DNA from: Prochilodus magdalenae
Taxonomy: Eukaryota; Chordata; Actinopteri; Characiformes; Prochilodontidae
Assembly (NCBI GenBank): GCA_024036415.1
Contig: JAMWET010001089.1
Coordinates: 710,501-774,500, forward strand
Direction: 5' to 3'
DNA: 64,000 bases
Below are positions 39,547 to 51,904 of this stretch, one piece after another. The first letter of the stretch is position 1, and each line of letters opens with the position of its first letter. Made by a program: the position numbers and the translations under genes. The notes under the pieces are model-generated. The model was given only the letters and a program-made list of their open reading frames with translations, was not told the DNA's origin and made no database searches.

Positions 39547-42500
39547 ATGGATCCAGGACAAGATTTGCTTCTTGCAGCCCTTAGTGAGAGTGGAATCTGC
39601 CCAAATGACCTATTTGACATTGATTGTCAGGACAATGTCCAGTCCCCTGCCTCTCAACAGGTAAATAAGGCTGCCTTAAATACCAGTGTGCTTAGGAAGA
39701 ACAGCATGTGAACTAATTTTTTTTTCTATATATATTTTTTTTTTTACTTTTAAAGTACATCAGATGGTTTTGTTTACTCTGATCTTTGTGTGTGCTACAT
39801 TTTAAAAAGGAGAGGATGAGTGAGAAAATGCTTTTATCTGTGCTGTTTTATAGAAACTCTGCCTGTCTTTCTCCTTTTCAGTCAGTCTCAAAAAATGCCC
39901 TTGACATCGGCTTGGGCAGTGAGGCCACTGGAATCATTAGAATAGAGCCTGCTGTGCCACCCACACCCACAGTCACAATCAGAGTAAGTCCTTAAATTAC
40001 TTCCAGTGGTCAAGCTAAAGGGTTTTTCCAAAAATTGTAATGCCTGCACAACAGGTATAGCCAGTAATCTTAGGGTTTAGTTGTGTTTGCCGGGAGTTTA
40101 AGAGTAATGTCTAACTAATTGTTTTTGCTTTTTGAAGCAGAAGCCTCAACCTTCAACCACCACGTTTGTCTTAAATCAACTGAATCAGTTGCCATCACTT
40201 GGAACCATAGTTGTCACCAAACCCTCAGCAGGGACCACCTCCAGGCAGACCATCACAGTAACCAAGGTGGTGCAAACAGCTTCAACAGCCCAACGAAGTT
40301 CCTCGTCATCGTCCCCTACCCCTACCGTTTGCACTGTGGTCCCATCAAACCAGGAGCAGGTCAAGCTAAAGGACCTACTCCGGACCAGCAACCTGAAGAC
40401 AAACAGTCTTGGAGAGCTTATGAAGTTGAAGCCTCCACCTGATATAGCTCAGCCTGTTGCTACAGCTACAGGCACAAGTGAGTCCTGGTGCTGCTGATTT
40501 TCAAAGAGGATTGTCTGTAGAGAATGTTGCCTCCTGCTTTGTATTATAATTAGTCAACATATTATAATAATTAGCAAACATAATTAGTCATTTATTTTTT
40601 TTGTTTTTAGCCATTTGTTTATTTAATGTTATTCTGAATTGGATGTTTTATACCTTATTGCTTGCATTTGCAACTATTTTACTCAATCTTTTAAGGGGTG
40701 CGGGGGTGGTGGTGGGGGCGGGTTGTTCTTACTTGAGTTAGATTTACACAGCAGGTCAAATTGGCCCATATCTGCTCTTTTTTTTTTTTTTTTCCTTTTC
40801 TGCCACAGAAGTGCTATCTGTGTGTCAGTGTGAGTGTCAAAAATGCATAGAATTTGACATTCATGTCTTATTTAACATTTTTGTATGTGATACTGAAATC
40901 TGACACATTTGATATGTGGCAGTATGACTCTGAACCCCCAGATCAGAATTAATTTTGAATCATTCCAGCTAAGCACTTGTCATTTTTTGCTGCCAAGACC
41001 TCATATAACATACAAGCAAAATTAGACAATACTTATTTGTCAGTGTAGTAAGAAATTGTTTTTAAAGAAATGATTGAACGTGGCTGTAGGAAAACGATAT
41101 TGCACTGTCAAAGAAATGTTAAAAATATAAAAAAAGTTTTAAGAAACCAAGGATGAGATCAAGTAGCTGTGACTCAACGTGCCGCTTTACAGTGATCAAC
41201 ACATTCTGGGTGATGAGCTCAGCTGTCAGCAATTGTAATTTTATCACTTCTTTGACGCTGGCAAAGATGAAACTGAAACTTCCTAGATTGGACCTGCATC
41301 ATTTTTATTCATAGCTTCATGCTTACCTCTTGATTAGCAAGCCATGTGAAGCAATGATCTTTTTGAATATGTCGTTTAAAGTGCATGATTTGACCAGTCT
41401 AATGTTAGATATTGGGCATGTTGCTGTAAACAGCCCAACAAGAACATCGGATTTGGGTCACTGTAGCTTGCTGTGTGAACATAACATGCATTTTAAGAAG
41501 TTAAAAGAAACATAAGTTTACAATGTTATTTTCTAGCATTTAATAGATGATGAGTTGCTAGTGGCTTTGGGTTCCTGTAGTATAGTTATTGCATGTTGTG
41601 TGAATTTGCTTGAAAAAAAAAATTGTCCAGATACTTAATTTCATATAACAAAGTTTGAACATTTCAAATGGCATTTAACAGCTTTTACAGTTCAACTTCT
41701 TTGGGAATTCTGCTTTATTGCTTGAACTGACAGTGCTCTCCCCTTTCAGAGATTATATTGGTCTCCACAAAGATGATGAATAAACCAGGTATGGGTAGGG
41801 TTGTAAAATGAAAATTTGCTTACTTGTGACCTAAGCTTTACACAGGTGGTGGTTAACATGATGGTGGGGATCACTCTTGGTGCCACTTGTATCAGCATAA
41901 ACATTCTTTCTTTTGACGTCTCATTTCAGTTTTACTCTTGTCATTCTTACAGCGGAGGTAAACAATGGCATGAAGAAAGAGGTATCGAGCAAAGATGTTG
42001 CCAGAATCTGGGTCAATGATGAAATAAAAATGAGGAGCTTTTCGCCTGTAAATGTAAGTGTTGAAATATTATTTAGAGGATCTGTTGTGCTTACTGTTTT
42101 TTGGTTGGAAAAGCTGAGTCCGAATATACTTTCAGAAATTACCAGTAATGAAGGAGGAAGATGAACCAGAAGAAGAGGAAGAGGAGGAATTGGGACACGC
42201 AGAGACATACGCTGAATACATGCCGATGAAATGTATGTATAGCCAATTATGATGGCACATCGATACTTGTAGAGCAGTGTACTTGTTGTTAAATGAGAAA
42301 ACGTGGGCGGCTCAGTTTTAGACATGTCTCCGAGTGGGCTAGGTGCTGCAAGCTGCTGAGTAGTTGCATTAATTTGGGTATTTAAGGTTTGGAAAGTCCT
42401 TACTGAAGGTTGTCCTCCTCCCACTAGTGAAGATAGGTGAGCGGCATCCTGACCCTGTGGTGGAGACCAGCTCCCTATCAAGTGTCAACCCGCCAAATGT

Positions 42501-45500
42501 GTGGTACAGGCTTTCCATTCCAGAGGAGACAATTGACAGAGGCTGGCTATCTGCTCTTCAGCTTGAGGCCATCACATACGCTTCTCAGGTTTGTGCTAAC
42601 GAACTCATAAGCCTTGGGCTTATAATGCTGCTGTGTAATTAGTATCTTCTGTAGCTGTTTAGTATTTTTCTTGTACTGTAGGTGTATTGTCAGTAATTTC
42701 TTTGGTTTTACAGCAACACGAGACATTCCTTCCAAACGGAGATAGAGCAGCTTACCTCATTGGTGATGGTGCTGGTGTTGGAAAGGGTAGAACCATTGCC
42801 GGCGTTATTTATGAGAATTACCTGCTTGGCAGAAAGCGATCTCTCTGGTAATGTGCCCTATTTCTTTGTGGTAACATTTAAAATATAAAAGTTTAATATG
42901 TCCCTTGATGTCAGTCCTACTGGGTGTGCATTCCTGGACAAAATTCTTAATTTTATTTATTTATTTTAGGTTTAGCGTCTCAAATGATTTGAAATATGAT
43001 GCAGAGAGAGACTTGAGAGACATTGGAGCAAAGAACATTCAGGTCCATTCATTGAACAAGGTACTAAATACTTGCCAGCTACCAAATGCTTTTGTGTTCA
43101 TTTGATGTGAGGCTAAATTTTGCTGGATTTTCTTTCTCCCTCTCAGTTCAAATATGGAAAAATCTCATCCAAACACAATGGAAGTGTGAAAAAAGGTGTG
43201 ATCTTTGCCACATACTCCTCCTTGATCGGAGAAAGCCAGTCTGGTGGAAAGTACAAGACAAGATTTAAACAGTTGCTTCACTGGTGTGGAGATGACTTTG
43301 ATGGTGTGGTATCCTTTTCGTTCTATGGTGGTTTTCCATTTTTTAAGTAGAAATTGGTTTGTTTAAAATGCCAAGTGGAGAGTAAGCAGACTTTTTTGTG
43401 GGCTAATCCACATAGATCTTCACAGCTAATAAGATTGATTCCTTTGACTGAGCCTTTCAGATTGTCTTTGATGAGTGTCACAAAGCAAAAAATGTGTGCC
43501 CTATTGGGTCATCAAAGCCAACCAAGACTGGACTAGCAGTTCTCGAGCTCCAGAACAAACTGCCAAAAGCACGGGTCGTGTATGCCAGTGCAACAGGTAC
43601 ATAAGCAAAGAATGCTTTACTATTTTTTTAATTTAAATGTTTTCCTTCTTGTTTTCTCATTTAACTGTCTTTTGTGTAGGAGCCTCTGAGCCTCGGAATA
43701 TGGCTTACATGAATCGCCTTGGGATTTGGGGAGAAGGGACTCCATTTAAAGAGTTTACAGATTTTATTCAAGCTGTTGAAAGAAGGTTAGTTCACTGTAA
43801 TCAGTTGTTGATAACAGTTGTTACTGTTCTCAACAACTGTGACATTTCTTGCTTTATTCGAACTTGTGTGTCTCTGTGTCTGTCTTTTTAATTGTTTTAA
43901 AAAAATTTCTTCCCCTTTCTCCTACTTTTTTTTGTATTAAATAGAGGTGTTGGTGCCATGGAGATTGTTGCCATGGATATGAAATTGAGAGGCATGTATA
44001 TTGCTCGACAACTGAGCTTCCAAGGCGTGACGTTTAAGATTGAGGAAGTTCCTCTGGCCCAAGACTACATCAAGATGTACAACAAGTCAGTCCGTCTGGT
44101 ATGTACTGTGATGTCTTTTCCTCTTTACATATGCTGCCTCAACAGGTAGAAGTATACACATAGTTGTGCTGTTACACACGCCTGTGAAAATTTTGTCTGA
44201 TTTTTTTTGTGCTGCATTTTTGCTCTGGCTAATGTGCACGCTAGTAGAAATGTTTTACTTCTTATTGAATTTTTCAGTGGGTTAGTGCAAGAGAGAAGTT
44301 TCAGCAAGCAGCTAATTTGATGGATGCTGAGCAGCGCATGAAAAAGTCAATGTGGGGGCAGTTCTGGTCTGCACACCAAAGGTTCTTCAAGTATCTTTGT
44401 ATCGCCTCCAAAGTCAGGAGGGTCGTGCAGCTCGCCCGAGAGGACGTTAAGAATGGAAAGGTAAGATTGTAAATTTTGAGTTATTTAAAATGTGAATGCG
44501 CACAATTGGAAAGTGAGTGATGAATACCAATTCTTTGCCTATTTTTTTTTTTTTTTTTTAGTGTGTGGTCATTGGCCTGCAGTCAACAGGGGAAGCTCGT
44601 ACACTTGAAGCATTGGAAGAAGGAGGGGGCGAGCTAAATGATTTTGTGTCCACTGCAAAGTAAGGGAAAGAGTATTTCTTGCCTTACAGTCTAGAGCATC
44701 ATCTTAATTCAGAATAATGATGTCTTCCAACTTCCCCTCACCACTTTATCCTGGGGGAAAATTTGTGCTTTAAGAGTAGGAAAATTACTTAAGATGGAAA
44801 TTAAATTTTTACATATAATGAAATGGTATGTTCCGCTTTGTCGGAACTGCAAACTGGATTGCACAGTCTGTAATTAACAGTTAAAAGTAACCTTGATGTT
44901 GAAATGTGTGGACAATAAAAGGGAGGTTGTATAAAAGTGTAGTCTGGATGTATGCCTGTGCCCCAGCAGCCTTCCAGCCATGGTTTTATATTTTATTTTA
45001 TTTATTTATTTATAATCTGGATCAGGTTTTATTCATGGGTAAGTATGAATAGCTTAAAACACACAAGTGGCCACACAAAACTAAGATTAACGTTTTGTAA
45101 AATGCTTACAGTTTACATACTAGTTGTTGGGTTTTTTTGTAGCCCAATTAAATACAGCAGTATACTACAACCAGAAGTTTTACTAAATTGTGCTACATTC
45201 TTAGGTTTACCAGTTTCAGAAAAAGGAGTCTGTTATTGTCAAATATTCAGGATTTCTGAAGCGACAGTTTCTGTGTTTAATAGTGATATTAAGCCTTTGA
45301 ATAACAGAGTATGGTGTGTTTTTTTTTTATTTATTTATTTATTTATTTATTTATTTTTTTAATTATTCCTAAGGGGTGTCCTACAGTCACTGGTGGAAAA
45401 GCACTTCCCTGCTCCAGACAGACAGAAGCTCTTCAGCTTGCTGGGTATAGACCTGTCTGCAAAAAAAACTCCATCACCAGCAGAAACGACAGCCCAACAG

Positions 45501-48500
45501 AAGGGCAAGAAACGTAAAGGTATCTTTGACACGTGTGCATACAGTGTATTGCAGTCAGTCAATTTTATTAAATGGGCTGCATGTTGAGCTGAAGGATAAA
45601 TAGTGTTAAAAAAAAATATCAGTATTTTTTTCCCCCAATGACTGCAGATTCACTCCATTACATCCAACATGCTTTTGCAGGTTCAGAGGTTAAGAAGGAA
45701 GTAAAGAAGGCCCGTAAATCTGGAGGGCTTTCAGGCAGCAGCTCTGATGAGAACAATTCAGGTGATTCGGATGAGGAAGCTGACAGCGATGACAGCTTTA
45801 AGTCAGTCAGCTCAGGAGACGATGACGATGACGAAGAAGATGACTTCAACCCTTTCAAGGACGATTCCAGTGAGGATGAGGAAGATGGTAAGAACCTATT
45901 GGGTCCTATACTGGGTGGGGACTGGGCTATTTATTTTTTTATTTATTTATTTACCTACCTTCCTTTTAGATCCTTGGCTAATTCGAAAAGAATCTAAAAA
46001 GGCCAAAGAAAAGAAGAACAAGAAGAAGAAGAAAAAGAGCATAGATCCAGATTCCATTCAAAGTGCCTTGTTAGCCTCTGGGCTTGGTTCTACCAGGCCT
46101 GCTTTCACAATGCCTGTAGTAAAATCTACATCTAACAACACAGTTCCTGCTGGTAGGTGGTCAGAATCACATAAGAGCTTGGTTGGTCCTTGAGTTATGT
46201 CTGAGTACTTATCGAGTATTTTGTTACAGCTAAAAGTGAACCAGAGGAGAGTAGCTGTGTGACTAGTCATGATGCAGTGGAGGATGCCCAGCAGATGAAG
46301 AGAGAGCTGTTGGAGAAACTTGAAAAACTGGCTGAGGATCTGCCCCCTAACACATTGGATGAACTTATTGATGAGTTAGGAGGACCTGAAAATGTAGCAG
46401 AGGTCAGAATCCTGAAAGTGTCATTTTTGTTTTACGCTGTACGTTAATTGTCTTTCGGTTCCCAATGATGTGGTGCCAGTATACTGTCTATTTTCAAACA
46501 TTTTCATTTATGCATATCATGTGTTTTTAGATGACAGGGCGGAAAGGCAGAGTAGTCAGCAACGATGATGGCAGCATTTCTTACGAATCTAGATCAGAAC
46601 TGGACGTTCCCGTAGAAATTCTTAATCTCACAGAGAAGCAGAGGTTTATGGACGGAGAAAAGGTTTGTTGCAAATGTTTAAGTTGGTTGTGTTATTTATT
46701 TATTTTTTGTTTCGCCTGTTTTGTTCTCCTTTTGTGAAATAATGCTTTACACAACTGTTTCTTCTTTGTAGAACATTGCCATAATCTCTGAGGCAGCCAG
46801 CTCTGGAATTTCACTACAAGCAGACCGTAGAGTAAAGAACCAAAGGAGGAGGGTGCACATGACATTAGAACTGCCATGGAGTGCAGACAGAGCTATTCAG
46901 CAGTTTGGTAGGTGCTTTGCACTTTGGTTTTCTGGTAAAGACTTGGGAGTTAACTTTAAGATATCCAGACTAAAGATCTTCATTATAGTTATTGCTCTTT
47001 TGATATAGAGAAGGTTTACATCAGGTAGTTATGTATTTACTACTTCTTGAGTCCCAAATGAAGCTTCCAGTTTTGCATAATATTAAACTAGTTCTATTTT
47101 TCATGTCTATTCATAGGTAGAACACACAGATCGAACCAGGTCACTGCACCAGAGTATGTGTTCCTTATATCTGAACTAGCTGGAGAACAAAGATTTGCCT
47201 CTATTGTTGCCAAAAGATTAGAGAGTCTGGTGAGTACAAATCTTTTTTTTGTTTTGTTTTGTTTTTTTTCAAATAAAAGAATTTAATTGTACTCAGTACA
47301 TCTATCTGTGAATTTGCAGGGTGCTCTTACTCATGGAGACAGAAGAGCCACAGAAACTAGAGATCTTAGTCGATTCAACTTTGATAACAAAGTAAGTCTA
47401 AGTTTATCATGAGGCATGTATAGACAAAGTTGTGAGTCTGACTAATATTTCTCCCCCCCCCCCTTTAAAAACAGTACGGAAGAAATGCTCTTGAAATCGT
47501 TATGAAGTCCATTGTCAATTTGGATTCTCCTTTGGTCTCTCCACCTTGTGACTTTGAAGGGGATTTCTTTAAAGGTAAGAGTGTGGTTGGTTTGTTTGTT
47601 TGTTACTTAAAGTATACACATGCATGCTCATTAATGATAAACAGACAGAATGTGATCAGGTTATAAATATTGTCCCCAGAAATTCGAAATGGTTTAATTG
47701 GTGTGGGATTGATCAATGTGGAAGACAGATCTGGTGTCCTCTCACTAGATAAAGGTAAGACATTGTTTTATTTATTAATGGTGTTGTTAATAAAACAAAG
47801 ACAAATAAGACAGAAATTAACACCAAAACCGTCAATTTTTATTTAGATTACAACAACATTGGAAAGTTCCTGAACCGGATTCTTGGTATGGAGGTACAGC
47901 AACAGAACGCCCTCTTTCAGTATTTCTCAGACACTTTAAATGCTGTTGTTCAGAATGCCAAAAAGAACGGCAGATACGACATGGGAATTTTGGGTAAGAG
48001 AAAGCGTATTAAGATGAGTCTTTAGTATTTGAAGATGGGTTTGAAGGTGTAGTCTAACTTTTTATTTTATTTCTTTATTTTTTTTTTCCCAGATTTGGGC
48101 TCTGGGGATGAGAAAGTTAAAAAGATCGATGTCAAGAAGTTTCTGACGCCAGGATATTCCACATCAGGACATGTAGAGCTTTATACGGTATATACATATA
48201 TATTCAATCGGGTTTTTCTATACGAGTACCTTGAGCAGCTAAATCGGAACTGCAGTTTAAATACTTTGCATAAACTCTTCTACAACTTGCTTGATCATCA
48301 GAATTCATTTTTAGTGGATGTAGTAAATTGACCAAAGGCGGTTTTATTCTTCAGGTGAGTGTAGAGAGGGGTATGTCATGGGAGGACGCCACACACGTTT
48401 GGGCAGAACAAGATGGACCAGATGATGGCTTCTATGTGCAGGTAATGGTATTTACCATTTCTGAGTATTCATGAGTAGTCTCTTTGAAATGTTATGTTGA

Positions 48501-49482
48501 AAATTGTTTTTTTTTTATTTTTTTTTTAGGTGCGGAATAACAAGAAAATTGCCATCTTAGTAAAAGAGGTCAACACTAAAAAGAGACTCTTCATGGTGTA
48601 CAGACCAAATACAGGGAAGCAGCTTAAACTTGAGACGTATGCAGACATTCGGAAAAGATGTAAAAAGGTGGGTTTTTCTTACTGTTTACAGAGCAGAGTT
48701 GGCCCGACATCTTTGGCTGAAGCACCAGGCTTGACTTGAATTTTTGATTTTTTTCCCCTGAAATAGGTCCTTTCAGATGATGCCAAGCAGCACTGGGTTG
48801 ATCAGTACAAATCTTCAGCAGATATTTGCTCTCATGCCTATTGGTAAGTGTCTTAATGTTTGCAGGCAGTGTATTTGAAAACCACAATTCATAACAGATC
48901 AGCAAAGTAGACACAGGACCACTTTCTGCATCATGTTAGCCCTCCCCTTCTCTTTCCTCCTGTCGCCATGGTACGAGGAAGAATGTGCTTGTGTGGTGTT
49001 TAATATTCACAATTTTCTTATTATTAATATCTGGATTTTATGTTGCTTACAGGCGTGGGAACTGTAAGAAAGCCTCAGTGGGACTGCAGTGCGAGATAGG
49101 GCTACGCTGCAGGACATACTTTGTTCTCTGTGGCTCTGTCCTCAGTGTGTGGACCAAAGTGGAAGGAGTCTTGGCGTCTGTCAGCGGAAGCAATGTGAAA
49201 ATGCAGATTGTTCGTCTGAGAACAGAGGACGGGCAGCGAATAGTGGGTAAGTTACAGTACAAACTGACCACAGTGTTAACTACAACTATATACCATCTTA
49301 CTTGAGCAGCTGTTGACACTTCTGGTATGTCCTGTCCAGGTCTAATCATTCCAGCGAACTGTGTGGCTCCCTTGACCAACATTCTGTCCTCATCAGACCA
49401 GTCTCAGCAACTGGCAGTGCAGCAGCAGCAGATGTGGCAGCAGCTGCACCCACAGAGCATCAGCCACACAGCCAACACCTAG
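39547..49482 (+). CDS. sbno1: Strawberry notch homolog 1 (DExH-type nuclear regulator)
   Basis: Coding exons begin at 39547, 39882, 40141, (41750), 41953, 42136, 42428, 42714, 42970, 43147, 43461, 43680, 43945, 44278, 44562, 45374, 45681, 45970, 46230, 46531, 46772, 47117, 47320, 47475, 47680, 47847, 48093, 48355, 48530, 48767, 49053 and 49340. Phases agree at every junction. The product is 1397 residues, or 1410 with the optional 39-nt exon; human is 1393. Helicase-like motifs are visible: Walker [11 protein letters not shown] near residue 321, DECH at 437-440, SAT in VVYASATGA, and GRTHRSNQ near residue 986. An acidic/serine segment (exon 45681) and a KKKKKK-rich stretch (exon 45970) lie between the two helicase halves. 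Strawberry notch proteins act in the nucleus downstream of Notch and other signals; a helicase activity is inferred from motifs. The family paralogue SBNO2 fits less well. Confidence 0.97.
40695..40722 (+). other. sbno1: Potential G-quadruplex in sbno1 intron
   Basis: Four G-runs (GGGG, GGGGG, GGGGG, GGG) separated by 3, 7 and 1 bases lie on the transcribed-sense strand, about 0.2 kb downstream of the donor at 40478. It is the only such cluster I noticed in this gene and precedes the optional exon at 41750. Confidence 0.6.
41750..41788 (+). other. sbno1: 39-nt cassette exon of sbno1
   Basis: A strong acceptor (ctctcccctttcag) and a good donor (ccag then gtatgg) flank a 39-nt segment open in the phase required by its neighbours (phase 1 in, phase 1 out). 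Inclusion adds 13 residues ([13 protein letters not shown], with the shared codons becoming K and A) after VATATGT and before EVNNG. Skipping also keeps the frame. The human protein as I remember it corresponds to the skipped form. Confidence 0.6.
43309..43460 (+). other. sbno1: U12-type (minor spliceosome) intron of sbno1
   Basis: The donor reads GTATCCTTTT, an exact match to the U12 5' splice-site core (RTATCCTT), unlike the GTRAGT-type donors of most neighbouring introns. Near the end, attcctttgactgagcctttcag holds a branch-site-like tcctttgac with its A at 43447, 13 bases from the acceptor G, within the short spacing typical of U12 introns. It is a GT-AG subtype intron of 152 bases in phase 0, between exons encoding DDFDGV and IVFDECH. 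Confidence 0.8.
48901..48990 (+). repeat. sbno1: Duplicated segment, intronic copy (sbno1)
   Basis: This intronic block resembles 49499-49587, just after the sbno1 stop. Shared pieces are gacac-ggacc, ctgcatca, a C/T run, and the closing tacgaggaagaatg. By eye, about three of every four positions match. It lies in the intron before the penultimate coding exon. Confidence 0.7.
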
Positions 49483-51125
49483 CACGGCTCCTGGGCCCAG
49501 AGCAGACACGGGACCCCAGCTCTGCATCACGAGTCAGCCTCCCCTCCTCTTCCTCCCTGCCGGCATACTACGAGGAAGAATGCCCTTCAGTAATTCAGGG
49601 TTCTTGTCCAAAGATGGCCCAGTCCCGAAAGAGGCTTGCTGGACTTCTGACTAAAAGCTGGAAGGCCTCGCAGGATAGAGGCAACAGTGTGGACGCATTG
49701 GGAGAAGGGGAGATGTTGGTTCAGGCTGCTCTGCCTTTTTAGGGCTTACTACCACCAGTCTGCCTGCCTGTGTTCACCACTGATGACATGTTTTGTAAAG
49801 CAGGCTACAAAGTCACCCATACTTGTTTTGCACAGGTCAGCGCTCAGGGGTTAAACCTCATCAGTTTCTTCCCCTCCCTCAAAGTGTAACGCATGCTTTG
49901 TCTTAGGTTTGGACTCTCATCGCCCACTCTGCGCTGGTCCTAACCACTTAAAGGGGTATTACATTGTTGTTTTTTTTTGTTTTGTTTTTTTTGCGTCAAG
50001 GCTTGTGACTTCTGGTCATTATATTTGGTTGTTTTGAGGTAATGGAGTAGAAATGAAAATACACTTTTTGGAGACACAAGTTGTGTCCAAAGCTAGTTTT
50101 CCTTCAATTTCAGGAACCTCTCGCCCTCAGACCTTTGTGTAAAACAAAACAAAGTATTTTACTGCAGAGTCACTGTTAGCCTGGTTGGCTTACTGTCAGT
50201 TTTAGTTGAGGGTTAACTCGAGTCATTTTACCTTGACTGGCTTTGCCAAATTCATGACAATGTGCACAATCACTCAGGCAGATGCAGTTGCTGAGCTGGT
50301 TTTACTCCTAGTCAATTTTAGACTTTAGTCCAATACTTATTGGATCCTTGTGGAAGCATGTCTTCACCAAAAGCCACCTCGATGCACTTAAAACCATCAA
50401 GATGAACTGCAAACTGTTTGAGGTTAACATGTCTTGATGCAGAAATGGTCAAATATCCCTGCAATACACTCCCATGGAAAGTGCTGGCTCATCAATGGGT
50501 GACAAGTAAAATACTCTCTCCTAAAGACCTATTGTCTTCTGGCATCTGGAACTGTGATGTTGCATGGATTAACTGATTGTTTTTTTTTTTTTATTATTAT
50601 TATTTTGTATTTAGGAAAGGAATGATGTCTTTTTCTTTTTTTTTTTCTCCCCCTTTCCCCCTCCTCTTTCCTGCTTTGCTCTGTTTAGTTTTGTATATTT
50701 AGGCAAGGTGTTGACCGAACAATATAAGGTTACAAACTGGAACATCCTTCACTCAACAATGCCCAGCTTTCAGTTACTGCATTTCCCTTTTTCTTGCTTT
50801 TTAATATTTGCTGTCATATGAAAACGTGTCCCTGGGCTAAAGGACTACAAAGCCTTTTTCCCGCACCTCATTTTTTTTTGCTGTAAATGTTGACAGGGTA
50901 GGTGCAAATGCTAGATTTCCTCATTACTATATCTGTGTATAGTTGCATATCTGAAGTCATGTTTTGCTTAAGGTATAGATGTTGAAACACTTTAAAGACA
51001 ATGTCATTTCATCCTTGCACGAGTTGCACTACTGATGGATCTGTTGTACAAAGAAACTATGAACATTGAGCTGAGTGCAAGATCTCTACCTCTTGCATAT
51101 GACCAATAAATCTTGTGGTTAACTT
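49483..51125 (+). other. sbno1: sbno1 3' UTR
   Basis: The region follows the TAG at 49480-49482 and runs to just past the AATAAA at 51105. It contains T-rich runs (49970-49990, 50581-50605, 50635-50660) and no further coding exon. An out-of-frame open stretch at 49434-49742 crosses the stop codon; it is discussed as a finding and not annotated as a gene. Its first part also holds one copy of the segment duplicated at 48901. Confidence 0.75.
51105..51110 (+). terminator. sbno1: Polyadenylation signal of sbno1
   Basis: Canonical AATAAA, followed by a TGTGGTT-type downstream sequence, 1.6 kb after the stop and the first clear signal of the 3' UTR. Confidence 0.65.
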
Positions 51126-51282
51126 ACAGCTGTCGTAATTTCAGTTTCCAACTTTGTGATGGAGGTCTGCACAGAGTATAGCAAGTCTTCATACTCAAGT
51201 TGACTTGGTTATGATTACCTTTCTGACGAGCACAGACCCAAACCCCAGTGCACTGTTCTACGGATAAGTACTTGGATGTGTG

Positions 51283-51283
<1 letters not shown>

Positions 51284-51319
<36 letters not shown>
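51284..51319. repeat. (CA)n microsatellite
   Basis: About eighteen CA units, shortly downstream of the sbno1 polyadenylation signal. Confidence 0.95.
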
Positions 51320-51904
51320 CCTTGGAGAAGCTTTATGAATACAAAGCTATGAGCTTTAGTACAAAGTACAGTCATACAAAGGCCTAACTTGATTTGTGGT
51401 TGTATGTTTTACCAGTTTCTTTGTCCTGTACATTTTTGATTTTCATTTTTTAGTTTGTCTCTTCACATGGTTATGATTTCCAAACTGATATGCCCCCTAC
51501 AAAACAAGGTAACAAATGAGTGACCATCAGAATATAGTGCTGAAACCATCCAGTGATTTAACCTAAAACAGGGCTCCTTAAAGCAAACATGGAGGATTCC
51601 TCTCGTTTTTCATGTCTTTCTTTGTGGTTGTAGTCAGATGTGGTGATGAAGTCTGTTTGATTTGAACAGTATTTTACTGGGCAGAATCCCATTTGAGGCA
51701 ACACATTAACAGAAACTGAAATTTTAAAATGTTTATTTTCTTTTTACAAGGTACATAAACTTGTTTTCAAAACGTGTCATTTACTCCCCCATTCAAACTT
51801 ATTGCACACTTTAAACATCTGCTATGTGCCCATATCCATTTATCCTATAGATGCACCTTGTAGTTTTACAATTACATACTAGTCCATCTGTTTTTCTGTA
51901 TACC

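Noticed and set aside
41921..42481. 186-residue open frame on the minus strand opposite sbno1 exons
   Set aside because: It is a shadow of acidic, stop-poor coding sequence on the plus strand, crosses introns and splice sites of sbno1, and has no recognisable domain.
44952..45362. 136-residue plus-strand frame in an sbno1 intron
   Set aside because: It covers an AT-rich intron and the ttta-repeat before the acceptor of exon 45374; the hydrophobic text comes from T-rich simple sequence.
45520..45680. Second U12-intron candidate in sbno1 (donor gtatcttt)
   Set aside because: The donor only approximates the U12 consensus, and no branch-like sequence lies 10-20 bases before the acceptor at 45681, so an ordinary U2-type intron is likelier.
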